Positions 26,947 through 36,670 of a DNA stretch of 64,000 nt are shown here, in pieces. The stretch comes from Affinundibacterium flavidum (GTDB lineage: Bacteria > Pseudomonadota > Gammaproteobacteria > Burkholderiales > Burkholderiaceae_D): positions 310,001 to 374,000 of the forward strand of contig NZ_JACOGA010000001.1 of assembly GCF_014284175.1 (NCBI RefSeq), given 5' to 3'. How positions within the stretch are numbered: the stretch's first letter is position 1; the number at the start of each line of letters is the position of its first letter. Made by a program: the position numbers and the translations under genes. A model generated the notes under the pieces. It did no database searches. It was not told the origin of the DNA and was given only the letters and a program-made list of their open reading frames with translations.

Positions 26947-27237
26947 CGCAATACGTTTGTGTAAAAACTAAATGTGTGTATTGTTTGGAATGAAAAGCTT
27001 AATGTCGCAATCAATGTTGACGTTAGGCGGATTATCGATTGTAACGAAGTTATTTTTCAGGATTTGCGAGGCCAATTTTTATTGTTCGGTTTAGGCTTTC
27101 AATTCCTGCTGATAATTCGTCAAAATAGCTACTGCATGTTTATCTAAAACTCTTTAAAATGCAGCAGCCCAAACGCAGATGCATTTTGAGTGCTGTGATA
27201 ACTTTGCAAACAAGTGGGTTAATTTTTTGTTGGTCTT

Positions 27238-27336
27238 GAAGTGCAAATGAAGTGCAAATGAAGTGCAAATGAAGTGCAAATGAAGTGCAAATGAAGTGCA
27301 AATGAAGTGCAAATGAAGTGCATATGACGTACAAAT
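27238..27336. repeat. 11-bp tandem repeat array upstream of dnaX
   Basis: Nine head-to-tail units of GAAGTGCAAAT: seven perfect copies (27238-27314), one with one change (GAAGTGCATAT at 27315) and one with two (GACGTACAAAT at 27326). The array ends 44 bp before the dnaX start and lies within the probable dnaX leader or promoter region. The rest of the 650-bp SRP RNA-dnaX gap shows only a possible weak promoter, TTGACG-17 bp-TGTAAC at 27017-27045. Confidence 0.95.
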
Positions 27337-27380
27337 TAATACGCGAATTTTCGCGCGCAAGAATAAGGTAAAATTCTAAG

Positions 27381-29825
27381 ATGTCCTATCAAGTCCTCGC
27401 CCGAAAATATCGCCCTAAGAATTTTGAAACTCTGGTTGGTCAAGAGCACGTAGTGCGTGCTCTTACACATGCCCTAGAGCAGCAACGTCTGCATCATGCC
27501 TACTTATTCACTGGAACACGTGGGGTCGGTAAAACCACCTTATCACGTATCTTGGCAAAATCGTTCAATTGTGAAAAAGGAATTACTGCACAAGCTTGTG
27601 GCGTATGCGATGCCTGTTCAGCGATCGATGCCGGACGTTTCGTGGATTACATAGAAATGGATGCTGCGTCAAATCGTGGTGTCGATGAAATGGCCTCTCT
27701 GCTTGAGCAAGCGATTTATGCGCCATCGAATGCACGTTTTAAAGTGTATATGATTGATGAGGTGCACATGCTGACCAATCATGCCTTTAATTCGATGTTA
27801 AAGACTTTGGAAGAGCCGCCTGAGCACGTCAAATTTATTCTGGCGACCACAGATCCACAAAAAATCCCTGTGACGGTATTGTCACGTTGCTTGCAGTTTA
27901 ATCTCAAGCAAATGCCGCCGGGGCATATCGTCGGCCATCTGGAAAATATTCTGGGACAAGAGCGAATTGACTTCGATGTACCTGCTCTGCGCTTGTTGGC
28001 ACAAGGTGCGCATGGCTCAATGCGAGATGCATTGTCATTGACTGATCAGGCAATCGCTTACGCTGCAGGTAAAGTCAGTTTAGATGCCGTGCAAAGCATG
28101 TTGGGAGCCTTGGATCAATCTTATCTGATTCGCTTGCTTGATGCTTTAGCGCAGCAAGATGGTGCTGCTTTGCTCGCCGTCGCTGATGATATGTCAGCAC
28201 GAAGCTTGTCCTACAAAGCGGCCTTGCAGGATTTGGGAAGTATGTTGCACCAGATCGCTATCGCACAAATTGCGCCCGCTGCTTTAGCGGAGGATTTGCC
28301 CGAGCGAGTTGAGTTATTGCGGTTGGCACAAATTTTTCATAAAGAAGAAGTGCAGTTGTTTTATCAAATCGCGGTGCATGGTCGTAACGAAATAGGACTT
28401 GCCCCTGATGAGTATGCCGGTTTTAGTATGACCTTATTGCGTATGCTGGCATTTCGACCAGCATCGGCGAATATAAGTGCCGCCAGTGCTGGAGTTGGCG
28501 GCAGTGGTGTGAGTCCGGCGGTAAATAGGTTGGCGGCTAGTCCGGCGCGCCCAGTGATCTCGTCAACATCGGTAGCGTCGATCAATTCAGCACCGTCAGT
28601 TGCTACACCGAAAGCTACGTCAGTTACCTCGTCGTTCGTAGAGACCAGTGCTGCACAAGTTCCGGGGCAGGGGGCGGAATTGGCACCGACACCAGTGCTT
28701 GCGACGCCATCTGGAAATACGGCGTCGCAAACTCCGGCAGTTGCAGAGACTTCGATTCCAATTAATGCCGTCGCTCCGGCAAAACCAATGAGTCCAGCAA
28801 TGGCAGCACTGGCTGCTGCACGCGCTGCTAGTGGTAAGCAGGGGGCGAATTCTGCATCTAGGCCTGCGCCTGCAGCGCTTCCGGCTTCGACGACTGGCGC
28901 AGCTACAGTCGCAACTGGAGTTTCAACTACATTGGTAACCTCGGTTGCTGCAGCACCTCCAATAGCTGCACCAGCTGGCGTATCAGCGACACCGCCTGTA
29001 CAGGTTGTGAATCAAGCGCCAGTCTTGACGCCTATAGTTCAATCTAAGGAAAATGAATCAAGGTCTGCTTATCTTGATGAAGCTCAGATGCCACCACCAT
29101 GGGACGATATCGATTTTGAGCAGCAGGCAATGCCACCTCAAACGGGGCGTCATAAAGAAATTCAGGAAGCTGATTATTGGCCAGATGACAGTTCGGCTGA
29201 ACTACCATTGGAGCCCGCAACGCCTGCAGTGAAAGCGCTGGCTCCAACTGTCATTGGCTCGGAGCAGGAAGGTGTTTCGACTAGTGCCGTGATGGCTACG
29301 AGTAATGCGAAAGTAGAAACTGAGCAAGAGTCACAAGCCAGCAATTTGCTAGAAAATCGGACAAATGCTTCGGTAGTAGAAAATCTCGCGTCTGTCAGTA
29401 AACCTTTGCAATTAATGCCGATGTCCGAAATTAGTTGGGACGGACACTGGCCGAATTTGGCGGCTTCTTTGCCCGTGCGTGGAGTGGCACAGCAGTTGGC
29501 GCAACAGAGTGAACTGCGTCAATGCGTGCTCAATGGTAATGCGATTTTATTTAAGTTATGCGTACCCTTGCAAACCTTGTTATCTGCAGGTAGCGGTGAA
29601 AAATTAACTGCGGCGTTAAATGATCGCTTTGGTGAATTCGGTCGTGAGATTCGAATTGATTTTGAAATTGGTGCGGTTGAGCAAACTGCGAACGCGCAAG
29701 CGCTAGCCGAGCGTGCCGAGCGTCAAGTTCAAGCTGAGCAAGCGATTCAATCTGATAGCTTTGTTCAAACTTTGATACGTGAATTTGGTGCCAGTATTTT
29801 GACGGGTAGCGTGCGTCCGATTTAG
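27381..29825 (+). CDS. dnaX: DNA polymerase III subunits tau/gamma
   Basis: An 814-residue clamp-loader ATPase. The AAA+ domain (1-~220) has GTRGVGKT (Walker A), a four-cysteine zinc module around CEKGITAQACGVCDAC and the Walker B MIDEVHML. A helical lid and collar follow to ~370. Residues ~375-570 are a Ser/Ala/Pro/Thr-rich disordered linker, longer than in E. coli, and the last ~150 residues form the tau-specific polymerase-binding region. I see no A-AAA-AAG slippery site that would give a short gamma form as in E. coli. It is the first of dnaX-ybaB-recR. Confidence 0.95.
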   Translation: MSYQVLARKYRPKNFETLVGQEHVVRALTHALEQQRLHHAYLFTGTRGVGKTTLSRILAKSFNCEKGITAQACGVCDACSAIDAGRFVDYIEMDAASNRGVDEMASLLEQAIYAPSNARFKVYMIDEVHMLTNHAFNSMLKTLEEPPEHVKFILATTDPQKIPVTVLSRCLQFNLKQMPPGHIVGHLENILGQERIDFDVPALRLLAQGAHGSMRDALSLTDQAIAYAAGKVSLDAVQSMLGALDQSYLIRLLDALAQQDGAALLAVADDMSARSLSYKAALQDLGSMLHQIAIAQIAPAALAEDLPERVELLRLAQIFHKEEVQLFYQIAVHGRNEIGLAPDEYAGFSMTLLRMLAFRPASANISAASAGVGGSGVSPAVNRLAASPARPVISSTSVASINSAPSVATPKATSVTSSFVETSAAQVPGQGAELAPTPVLATPSGNTASQTPAVAETSIPINAVAPAKPMSPAMAALAAARAASGKQGANSASRPAPAALPASTTGAATVATGVSTTLVTSVAAAPPIAAPAGVSATPPVQVVNQAPVLTPIVQSKENESRSAYLDEAQMPPPWDDIDFEQQAMPPQTGRHKEIQEADYWPDDSSAELPLEPATPAVKALAPTVIGSEQEGVSTSAVMATSNAKVETEQESQASNLLENRTNASVVENLASVSKPLQLMPMSEISWDGHWPNLAASLPVRGVAQQLAQQSELRQCVLNGNAILFKLCVPLQTLLSAGSGEKLTAALNDRFGEFGREIRIDFEIGAVEQTANAQALAERAERQVQAEQAIQSDSFVQTLIREFGASILTGSVRPI

Positions 29826-29937
29826 TACATGCGTATGTTTTTTTGCACTTCAGCAAGCCGTGAATGATAAGCATTGAATGGCGTGCTAAGCAAAGTGCAA
29901 AAACATTCTTTATTTATTTTGTTTAGGAGAAATGAGT

Positions 29938-30264
29938 ATGATGAAAAATCAATTAGCAGGTTTGATGAAGCAAGCACAAGCCATGCAAGACAATATGAAA
30001 AAAGCCCAAGATCAATTGGCATTGGTTGAAGTCGAAGGTCAATCAGGTGCTGGTTTGGTTCGTGTGGTAATGACCTGCAAGAATGATGTGAAGCGTGTGA
30101 CTATTGATCCATCATTACTGGCAGATGATAAAGATATGTTGGAAGATTTGGTCGCTGCGGCATTTAATGATGCTGTTCGTAAAGCGGAAGCAACTAGTCA
30201 AGAAAAAATGGCAGGATTGACCGCTGGCATGCCTTTGCCTCCAGGATTTAAGATGCCTTTCTAA
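29938..30264 (+). CDS. ybaB: Nucleoid-associated protein YbaB/EbfC
   Basis: A 108-residue DNA-binding protein of the YbaB/EbfC family ([20 protein letters not shown], then [16 protein letters not shown] and the [20 protein letters not shown] helix, with the PPGFKMPF end). It dimerises as a tweezer on DNA and helps shape the nucleoid. TAGGAGA at 29924-29930 is well spaced to the ATG at 29938; the earlier ATG at 29932 would be too close, so I prefer 29938. It lies between dnaX and recR, the classical order. Confidence 0.93.
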   Translation: MMKNQLAGLMKQAQAMQDNMKKAQDQLALVEVEGQSGAGLVRVVMTCKNDVKRVTIDPSLLADDKDMLEDLVAAAFNDAVRKAEATSQEKMAGLTAGMPLPPGFKMPF

Positions 30265-30309
30265 TTGATAGGCTGAGTAAATTTTTTTGAAATTTGTCTG
30301 CATTATTTT

Positions 30310-30339
30310 GAAGCGCATCACTCCTTGATGCGCTTCTTT
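30310..30339 (+). terminator. Hairpin with T-rich tail between ybaB and recR
   Basis: An 11-bp perfect stem GAAGCGCATCA / TGATGCGCTTC is followed by TTTC. It could end part of the dnaX-ybaB transcripts before recR or act as an attenuator. Confidence 0.6.
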
Positions 30340-30354
30340 CATTGAGATTCCCGC

Positions 30355-30951
30355 GTGAAATCATTAAGTAGTCTGGAACAATTGGCCGAGGCGTTGCGCC
30401 GTTTGCCCGGGGTCGGGCCGAAGTCGGCATTGCGCATGACTTATCATCTCTTGCAACACGATAGAGAGGGGGCGGAGCAAATCGGCAAGGCAATGTTAAA
30501 TGCGCTGAATATGGTGCATAACTGCCGTTCATGTAACACCTTCACTGAAAATGAATTGTGTGACACCTGTGTTGATGTGCAGCGTGATGTGAGCATGCTA
30601 TGTGTCGTCGAATCTCCTAGTGATCAATTGATGATAGAACAGACCATGACGTTTAAAGGTTTGTATTTCGTCTTGATGGGGCGTTTATCTCCTCTCGATG
30701 GTGTTGGTCCACAAGATATTCATTTGGAAAAATTAATTCAACGTGCGACTGACGGCGTAGTGAAAGAAGTCGTGCTCGCGACAAATTTCAATAATGAAGG
30801 CGAGGCTACCGCGCATTACATTAGTGAAACCCTGAAAGTGCGCGGTTTGCATGTGAGTCGATTGGCACGCGGAGTGCCGGTTGGCGGCGAATTGGAATAC
30901 GTTGATCCAGGCACGATTGCACGTGCTATGTTAGATCGCAGAGTGACATAA
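30355..30951 (+). CDS. recR: Recombination mediator protein RecR
   Basis: A 198-residue DNA-repair protein. The N-terminal helix-hairpin-helix ([12 protein letters not shown]) is followed by a C4 zinc finger CRSC...CDTC near residues 57-72 and the TOPRIM domain ([25 protein letters not shown]). With RecF and RecO it loads RecA at gaps. It starts with GTG at 30355. Its TAA shares one base with the ATG of the CoA-transferase gene, so the two are coupled. Confidence 0.95.
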   Translation: MKSLSSLEQLAEALRRLPGVGPKSALRMTYHLLQHDREGAEQIGKAMLNALNMVHNCRSCNTFTENELCDTCVDVQRDVSMLCVVESPSDQLMIEQTMTFKGLYFVLMGRLSPLDGVGPQDIHLEKLIQRATDGVVKEVVLATNFNNEGEATAHYISETLKVRGLHVSRLARGVPVGGELEYVDPGTIARAMLDRRVT

Positions 30952-32201
30952 TGAGTAATTCAACGGTTGAAAAATCTGGTCCTTTGGCGGGAATTAAGGT
31001 GCTCGAACTAGGGACTTTGATTGCGGGGCCATTTTGTGCACGCATGCTGGCTGAATTCGGAGCAGAAGTAATCAAGATTGAGGCGCCGGATGGTGGCGAT
31101 CCCTTACGTCATTGGCGTGTATTGAAAGATGGCACATCCTTATGGTGGAGTGTGCAGGCGCGCAATAAGAAAAGCGTGACCTTGAATATGAAGTCAGAGC
31201 AAGCGCAAAAAATCGCACGTGAATTAGCGCTCGACGCCGACATCATCATAGAAAATTATCGCCCCGGTGTATTGGAAAAATGGCAGCTCGGCTATGAGCA
31301 ATTAAAAACAATTAATCCTGCGCTCATCATGGTTCGCTTGTCGGGCTATGGACAGACAGGTCCCATGCGTGACTTACCTGGATTTGGTGCGATTGGCGAA
31401 TCTATGGGTGGTTTGCGTTATGTGTCTGGTCATCCAGATCGGCCTCCTGTAAGGGTTGGTATTTCAATAGGTGATTCAGTTGCAGCTTTGCATGGTGTGA
31501 TTGGAGCGATGATGGCTTTGCGGCATCGTGATGTCACTGGTGGGCGCTGGAATGGCAAAGCGGGAAATGACTTGATCGCCGGGCAGGGGCAGATGGTGGA
31601 TGTTGCACTGTACGAATCTGTATTTAATCTGATGGAATCACTAGTGCCAGAATTTGATTTTGCTGGTGTAGTGCGTGAACGTACTGGCGGTGCTTTGCCC
31701 GGCATTGTTCCGTCCAATACTTATACCACCAGCGAAGGTGAAAATATTGTGATCGCTGGCAATGGTGATGCGATTTTTCATCGCTTGATGCTGGCAATAG
31801 ATCGCGTTGACCTTGCGCATGATGTGAGCTTACAGCGTAATGATGGACGTGTGCCACGTACTGCAGAGATTGATGCTGCGATTCAAACCTGGTGTGATAC
31901 TCAGACGATAGATACTGCTTTGGCTTGTTTGCGTAAGGCTGATGTTCCTGTTGGGAAAATTTATTCAGTGCGGGACATGATGAGTGATGCACAGTTTCAA
32001 GCGCGTGACATGTTTGAGCAACATCAATTTGCGGACGGCACGCCAGTGAAATTGCCGGCGATCAGCCCTAAGCTGTCTGCTACGCCAGGTCAGACTTTAT
32101 GGTTGGGGCCTGAGTTGGGCGCTCATACAGAGGAGGTTTTGAAGGGAATAGGTTATACGGAGGAGCAGATACGAGGTATGAAAGAGCAGCACATAATTTG
32201 A
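30951..32201 (+). CDS. CaiB/BaiF class III CoA-transferase
   Basis: A 416-residue enzyme of the family III CoA-transferases. The N-terminal LELGTLIAGPFCARMLAEFGAEVIKIE is characteristic, and the catalytic aspartate lies in VGISIGDSVAAL near residue 170. Substrates in this family range over oxalyl-, succinyl- and aryl-CoA; here neither an oxalyl-CoA decarboxylase nor a formate gene is adjacent, so none is chosen. It overlaps recR by one base and ends in a terminator that includes its stop codon. Confidence 0.9.
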   Translation: MSNSTVEKSGPLAGIKVLELGTLIAGPFCARMLAEFGAEVIKIEAPDGGDPLRHWRVLKDGTSLWWSVQARNKKSVTLNMKSEQAQKIARELALDADIIIENYRPGVLEKWQLGYEQLKTINPALIMVRLSGYGQTGPMRDLPGFGAIGESMGGLRYVSGHPDRPPVRVGISIGDSVAALHGVIGAMMALRHRDVTGGRWNGKAGNDLIAGQGQMVDVALYESVFNLMESLVPEFDFAGVVRERTGGALPGIVPSNTYTTSEGENIVIAGNGDAIFHRLMLAIDRVDLAHDVSLQRNDGRVPRTAEIDAAIQTWCDTQTIDTALACLRKADVPVGKIYSVRDMMSDAQFQARDMFEQHQFADGTPVKLPAISPKLSATPGQTLWLGPELGAHTEEVLKGIGYTEEQIRGMKEQHII

Positions 32202-32217
32202 ATGTGCCGCTCTTTTT
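32181..32217 (+). terminator. Intrinsic terminator overlapping the CoA-transferase end
   Basis: AAAGAGCAGCACAT (32181-32194) pairs with ATGTGCCGCTCTTT (32202-32215) with one mismatch and runs into TTTTT. The coding sequence ends inside the loop. Confidence 0.8.
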
Positions 32218-32239
32218 GGGATGTGCTTACGCCAAAATT

Positions 32240-32842
32240 CTAAGTCAAGGTTTTTAAGTAATCACGAATGCCAGCCAGCAACATTTCAACTGCCATTGCC
32301 GTCAAAATTAAGCCCATTAATCGTTCAACCGCTGTCATTGTGCGCTCACCCAAAGCTCGCTGCATACGTTCTGCGCCAAGTAAGACGACTAACCAAACTA
32401 ATGCAACAGCAATGAGTGCGCCGACATGAATCATGACGTCAGAACGACTGTCTGATGAAAATAATAAAACAGTTGCGAGCGATGAAGGGCCTGCCAGGGC
32501 GGGGATGGCAAGTGGCACAATGAAAGGCTCGCTATCGCTTTCTGTACCACCAAAGACGCCGCCTTCTTGCGGAAATACCATACGTAAGGCAATTAGAAAC
32601 AGAATCACGCCGCCACCTATACGCAAAGCAACTTCGGATAATTGCAATGCATGTAGAAAATGTTTGCCAAAGAACATAAATAGCAAAAGTAAGATAAAGG
32701 CAATTGCACATTCTCGGACAACGACTCGCCAACGTCGGGCAGGTGTAACATTGGCTAATGCACTAACAAAAATGGGGATATTCCCAAAAGGGTCGGTGAC
32801 GAGGATCAGTAGTATGAAAGCTTGAAAGAAGTCTTGAGTCAT
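32240..32842 (-). CDS. MarC family membrane protein
   Basis: A 200-residue inner-membrane protein with six hydrophobic helices in the MarC/NAAT layout (FQAFILLILVTDPFGNIPIFVSAL at the start, IALRMVFPQEGG, and FIVPLAIPALAGPSSLATVLL). MarC proteins were once linked to antibiotic resistance, but that was not upheld; neutral amino-acid transport is assigned to some members. The gene converges with the CoA-transferase gene. Nothing unusual is seen. Confidence 0.92.
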   Translation of the reverse strand: MTQDFFQAFILLILVTDPFGNIPIFVSALANVTPARRWRVVVRECAIAFILLLLFMFFGKHFLHALQLSEVALRIGGGVILFLIALRMVFPQEGGVFGGTESDSEPFIVPLAIPALAGPSSLATVLLFSSDSRSDVMIHVGALIAVALVWLVVLLGAERMQRALGERTMTAVERLMGLILTAMAVEMLLAGIRDYLKTLT

Positions 32843-33067
32843 ATTGGTATACTCTTTTGAGTGATGAGTTGAGATTTGTTTTTTGAATGAAATGATTTTC
32901 TCGCTAAGTTTGATTTTGCGGATGATTTCCTATTAGGTCAATCGGCATGTCGCATTCTGTTAGATTATGAAGCGATTGCTGTATTATTGGTTTGTTGGTG
33001 GCTCTGAATTTCTATGCTAAAAGTGTGGAAAATACGTTTGAGTAAGAATTTGAATGAAAAGAAATTG

Positions 33068-33250
33068 ATGGAAAAAAACAATCGACCTGATACCCCATGT
33101 GTTGCTGTATGCTCGACGACGTTTGATGATGTTTGTCGTGGCTGTGGGCGAACGGTGGCAGAGGTGGCTGACTGGGTATTTATGACGCAGGAGCAAAAAG
33201 ATTTGGTATGGGAGCGCATACTGAAAGAAGGGTATCCGCGTCGCAACTAA
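33068..33250 (+). CDS. DUF1289 family small cysteine protein
   Basis: A 60-residue protein with the DUF1289 signature: PCVAVCSTTFDDVCRGCGRTVAEVADW, in which four cysteines could hold a metal. The tail WERILKEGYPRR is also typical. I use the ATG at 33068, where the family begins; the open frame starts earlier at 33014. The function is unknown. It stands alone on the strand ahead of the type II secretion operon. Confidence 0.85.
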   Translation: MEKNNRPDTPCVAVCSTTFDDVCRGCGRTVAEVADWVFMTQEQKDLVWERILKEGYPRRN

Positions 33251-33515
33251 CATTGAGATTCACATGACGTAAATCTTACGGATTGTCAAATCAAGTGTCG
33301 CTGAATGTGCAGTGAATAGAATAATTGCTTTGTTAGTAAGCGAAACGCGATATTTTTGATTAATTCATGTTAGGATTTCTAACGTAAGTTTTTGCTATTG
33401 TTTAGATCTTATGTGGGTAAAAATCTTATTAAGGCGATTGCATTGATTTTGTTTTTTGAGAATCGTTTTTATAGATGTTTAATATGAATTAGTAATTCAA
33501 CGTAATGAGAATGTG

Positions 33516-33989
33516 ATGAAGACTTCAGGCATTAAGAATTTGCAGGGAAATCAACAAACTAAGACTGGCATTTTCGCTAAAGGTTTTACCTTGATCGAAA
33601 TTATGATTGTGTTAGTTATTATGGGTATTTTGGCGGGCTTGGTCGTGCCAAAACTGATGGGGCGTACTGACGATGCTCGTGTGCTGCAGGCTAAGCAAGA
33701 TATCTCAACCATGTTGGGTGCGCTTAAAATGTATAAGCTGGATAATTTGCGTTATCCAACGACCGAGCAAGGATTGCAAGCTTTGATTACGAAACCGACA
33801 TCAGGTCCTGCAGCGAATGGTTATAAAGCTGACGGCTATATTTCTAAGTTGGCGAAAGATCCTTGGGGTAATCCATATCAATATGCGTCCCCTGGTTTGA
33901 AATCGGATGTTGAGATCTTTTCCTATGGGCAAGATGGCAAACCGGGCGGTGTCGGTTATGACGCTGATATCGGTTCGTGGGACTTGTAA
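33516..33989 (+). CDS. gspG: Type II secretion major pseudopilin
   Basis: A 157-residue prepilin-like protein, first of the secretion operon. The class III leader ends in KG with cleavage before [18 protein letters not shown], carrying Phe+1 and Glu+5. The mature domain has the GspG features [28 protein letters not shown] and the calcium-site region near [10 protein letters not shown]. It forms the main pseudopilus shaft after processing by a prepilin peptidase that is not encoded here. A GTG directly before the ATG leaves the start one codon uncertain. It overlaps gspH by 13 bp. Confidence 0.95.
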   Translation: MKTSGIKNLQGNQQTKTGIFAKGFTLIEIMIVLVIMGILAGLVVPKLMGRTDDARVLQAKQDISTMLGALKMYKLDNLRYPTTEQGLQALITKPTSGPAANGYKADGYISKLAKDPWGNPYQYASPGLKSDVEIFSYGQDGKPGGVGYDADIGSWDL

Positions 33990-34486
33990 CTTCTCATCCT
34001 GTGGCGGTTCAGTTTAAACCGAGAGACTACCAACGTTCTGGCTTCACTTTGCTAGAACTTTTGGTAGTCTTGGTGATCATGGGTATTATGCTAGGCGCTG
34101 TATCTTTAAATGCAGTGCAGAGCGTGCATCAGCGTCTACAAACAGATGCTCAGCGTATTTCACTATTGCTGCAATTGGCGAGAGAAGAGGCAATCGTGCG
34201 TAATCGCCAAACCGCGTTCGAGGTATTTGAACAGGGCTATCAGTTCCTTGTTTTGAATGAAAATAAATGGGAACGGATCGAAGACTTGGATACTTTGCGT
34301 GGTCGCCCATTTACTTTTCCAGAAACGAAACTGAGCATCATCTCTAACGATGTCGCTGCTGCAGAAAAACTGCGAATTGTATTTGGTCGCGAGCCAGTTA
34401 GTCGGCCATTTACGATGATCTTGCGCGTTGGTGCGGATCAAGTTTCCATTGACGCCGATGGCGTTGGTCATTTCGTTGTGGAATGA
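33977..34486 (+). CDS. gspH: Type II secretion minor pseudopilin GspH
   Basis: A 169-residue minor pseudopilin. The prepilin motif is [20 protein letters not shown], with about 20 leader residues. The globular part is short and beta-rich. It starts at GTG 33977 inside the end of gspG; a GTG at 34001 would also keep the leader. GspH/I/J/K sit at the pseudopilus tip. Confidence 0.88.
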   Translation: MGLVTSHPVAVQFKPRDYQRSGFTLLELLVVLVIMGIMLGAVSLNAVQSVHQRLQTDAQRISLLLQLAREEAIVRNRQTAFEVFEQGYQFLVLNENKWERIEDLDTLRGRPFTFPETKLSIISNDVAAAEKLRIVFGREPVSRPFTMILRVGADQVSIDADGVGHFVVE

Positions 34487-34498
34487 AGAGAATTATCC

Positions 34499-34891
34499 AT
34501 GACAAAACGCATCAATTTCCCAAAGAAAATAGACGGCTTCACCTTGTTAGAGGTGTTGGTTGCATTGGTTATTGTTGGTACTGTGTTGGGTGCAAGCTTG
34601 CGGGCGGTTGCGAGCTTGGCGCAAAACAGCAGCGGATTGCGGGCGACGATGATGGCCAGTTGGTCAGCTGAGAATCGCCTGGCGCAGATTCGCCTTGGTA
34701 AGGAATGGCCAGAAATAGGCGAACGTAGTTTTCCTTGCCCACAAGGTGAATTGAATTTGCTTTGTGAAGAGCACGTGTTATCGACGCCCAATCCTTCTTT
34801 TAGGCGCGTCGAAGTCTTAGTCTTTGATGCCAGCAATTTGCAAAGACGTTTAGCTAAATTGACTCAGGTGGTCCCCAATGCGCCACAATAA
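34499..34891 (+). CDS. gspI: Type II secretion minor pseudopilin GspI
   Basis: A 130-residue minor pseudopilin with prepilin motif DGFTLLEVLVALVIVGTVLG at about residues 12-31 and the GspI-like NRLAQIRLG segment afterwards. It begins 12 bp after gspH and overlaps gspJ by 14 bp. It would cap the tip with GspJ and GspK. Confidence 0.9.
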   Translation: MTKRINFPKKIDGFTLLEVLVALVIVGTVLGASLRAVASLAQNSSGLRATMMASWSAENRLAQIRLGKEWPEIGERSFPCPQGELNLLCEEHVLSTPNPSFRRVEVLVFDASNLQRRLAKLTQVVPNAPQ

Positions 34892-35534
34892 ATTTTCACA
34901 GCAGGGCGGTTTTACGCTCATCGAGTTATTGGTTGCCATTGCCATTTTGGCGATTATTGCTGTGATGGGCTGGAGTGGTTTGGATAGTATTATCCGCGCC
35001 CGTCAAACCTTAAATCGCGAATTAGAGCAAAGCCGGGGCACGCAGATTAGTTTCGTGCAGTTGGAGAATGATTGCGCGCATCTGGTCAGCGAGGCTGCAC
35101 TACCAAAACGGGAGAACTTACGTGCAATCGATACACAACTGATCTTAATTCGTACTGTGTACGAAGATAATCGAGCACCACAATTGCAGGTCGTTGCGTA
35201 CAAAATGCAAAATGGCGTATTTACTAGACGAGAATCAGTTGCGACGCGTGATTTGAAAATTCTCGATTCTTTCTGGCAAAGTGCGATCAATGGCAGCGAT
35301 AATATGCCCATCGTTAAGTTGCAGACCGACGTTAGCACTTTTCAAATGCGGACTTGGAATAGTGATGAAAATAGCTGGCGCGTTGCAGGTACAGATATCT
35401 CAACGGTAACGCCGAGTGTTGGGGTGTCGACTCCAGGTAAAGGCGTTCCGCGAAAAACAGGCTTAGAAGTGACTATGCAATTAGTCGGGCAGCAAAATCC
35501 CATGTTGAAGATTTTCTTACTGGGAGCCGCATAA
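34878..35534 (+). CDS. gspJ: Type II secretion minor pseudopilin GspJ
   Basis: A 218-residue minor pseudopilin. The prepilin motif GGFTLIELLVAIAILAIIAV is at residues 10-29, followed by the GspJ features GWSGLDSIIRARQ, LENDCAHLVSE and the strand-rich core. Its end shares one base with the start of gspK (TAATG), as expected for coupled translation. Confidence 0.9.
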   Translation: MRHNKFSQQGGFTLIELLVAIAILAIIAVMGWSGLDSIIRARQTLNRELEQSRGTQISFVQLENDCAHLVSEAALPKRENLRAIDTQLILIRTVYEDNRAPQLQVVAYKMQNGVFTRRESVATRDLKILDSFWQSAINGSDNMPIVKLQTDVSTFQMRTWNSDENSWRVAGTDISTVTPSVGVSTPGKGVPRKTGLEVTMQLVGQQNPMLKIFLLGAA

Positions 35535-36604
35535 TGCAATCCGTGGTTCTTCGCCGGCAATCTGGAGTTGCGGTCGTCACAGCATTGCTCTTAACAACCC
35601 TCGCCATTACCATTGTTGCGAGCCTCTTCTGGCAACAGCAAGTGCAAGTTCGCTCGATAGAAAATCAGCGATTTCAATTGCAAAAAAAATGGGTACTGCG
35701 CGGTGCTCTCGATTGGGCTGGGCTGATATTGCGGGAAGATCGGCGCATCAGTAAAGTTGATCATTTGGGTGAGCCGTGGGCAGTTAATCTGGGTGATACC
35801 CGCTTGGATCAATATGTTGAAAATGGCAGAACCGAGGTTGAAGATAGTGACGCTACTTTGTCGGGTCAAATTAGTGATGCGCAAGCAAAGTTCAATTTGA
35901 CGAATTTAGCCGTAAATGGAAAAGTTGATGTGCGGGAGCTTGCCGTTTTTTCCAAATTGTTGAGTAATCTGCATTTGGATCCCGGATTGGCGCAGCAAGT
36001 GGCAGTGCAGGTGGCGATGACCCAAGAGCGCTTGTTGGTAGGGCCGGAAAACCCAGGTGCTCCCGATACTGGGCAAAATCCGACTGGTTCGAAAGGAAGT
36101 CAGACTAGTAGTGGCACTGGCGTTGGCGGATCAAAAACAACGCCTGGAGGGGGAGATTCAACTGTTGGTCTATCGACAAGTTCCAATTCCGAAGTACAAT
36201 TCTTGAAATTTAGTCAAATTGAAGATCTGCTGGCGGTACCCGGCTTTAACCCTGTAACAATAGTACGATTGCGAAATTTTGTTACTGTGTTACCGATATT
36301 GACAAAGATTAATGTCAATACAACGACTGCAGAGGTGCTGTCCGCGAGTTTGGAGAACGTCAGCATGACTGATGCGGCTTTAATGATAGCGACACGAGAT
36401 CGCGCTTATTTTCTGAATTTTGCGCAGTTTAAATTGAATTTTCCCGACAAGGTAAAAGATACGGATAGCAATTTTTTAGATTTTCAAACTAATTTTTTTG
36501 TGGTCAATGGAAAAGTGAAGTTGAATCGATCTTTATTGGAGGTCGATGCCTTGTTGCAGCGGGATGACGTTGGAACACGAATTTTGTGGATAAAAGAAAA
36601 TTGA
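35534..36604 (+). CDS. gspK: Type II secretion minor pseudopilin GspK
   Basis: A 356-residue large minor pseudopilin. The leader ends SG before VAVVTALLLTTLAITIVAS; like other GspK it has no Glu at position five. The body contains NAQAKFNL-type and LLAVPGFNPVTIVRL segments of the GspK alpha domain. Residues ~175-220 are an unusual Gly/Ser/Thr/Pro-rich linker that breaks the domain, longer than in classical GspK. It tops the pseudopilus tip. Confidence 0.9.
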   Translation: MQSVVLRRQSGVAVVTALLLTTLAITIVASLFWQQQVQVRSIENQRFQLQKKWVLRGALDWAGLILREDRRISKVDHLGEPWAVNLGDTRLDQYVENGRTEVEDSDATLSGQISDAQAKFNLTNLAVNGKVDVRELAVFSKLLSNLHLDPGLAQQVAVQVAMTQERLLVGPENPGAPDTGQNPTGSKGSQTSSGTGVGGSKTTPGGGDSTVGLSTSSNSEVQFLKFSQIEDLLAVPGFNPVTIVRLRNFVTVLPILTKINVNTTTAEVLSASLENVSMTDAALMIATRDRAYFLNFAQFKLNFPDKVKDTDSNFLDFQTNFFVVNGKVKLNRSLLEVDALLQRDDVGTRILWIKEN

Positions 36605-36670
36605 GTCTACGTGAAAATTAAAGAATTAAAAAATATGAGAACTCAATTCGGTAAGAAGGTGTAGGAGAAC

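Noticed and set aside
27238..27336. Array considered as CRISPR
   Set aside because: The units are 11 bp and head-to-tail without unique spacers, and no cas genes are near.
27140..27360. Minus-strand open frames across the 11-bp repeat array
   Set aside because: They translate the tandem repeat into a periodic FICTSFALHLH-like peptide; the openness results from the repeat, and neither has a proper start or family.
27857..27865. A6 run in dnaX as programmed frameshift site
   Set aside because: It reads CA-AAA-AAT, lies early in the ATPase domain and not at the expected domain III/IV border, and is not the A-AAA-AAG slippery sequence.
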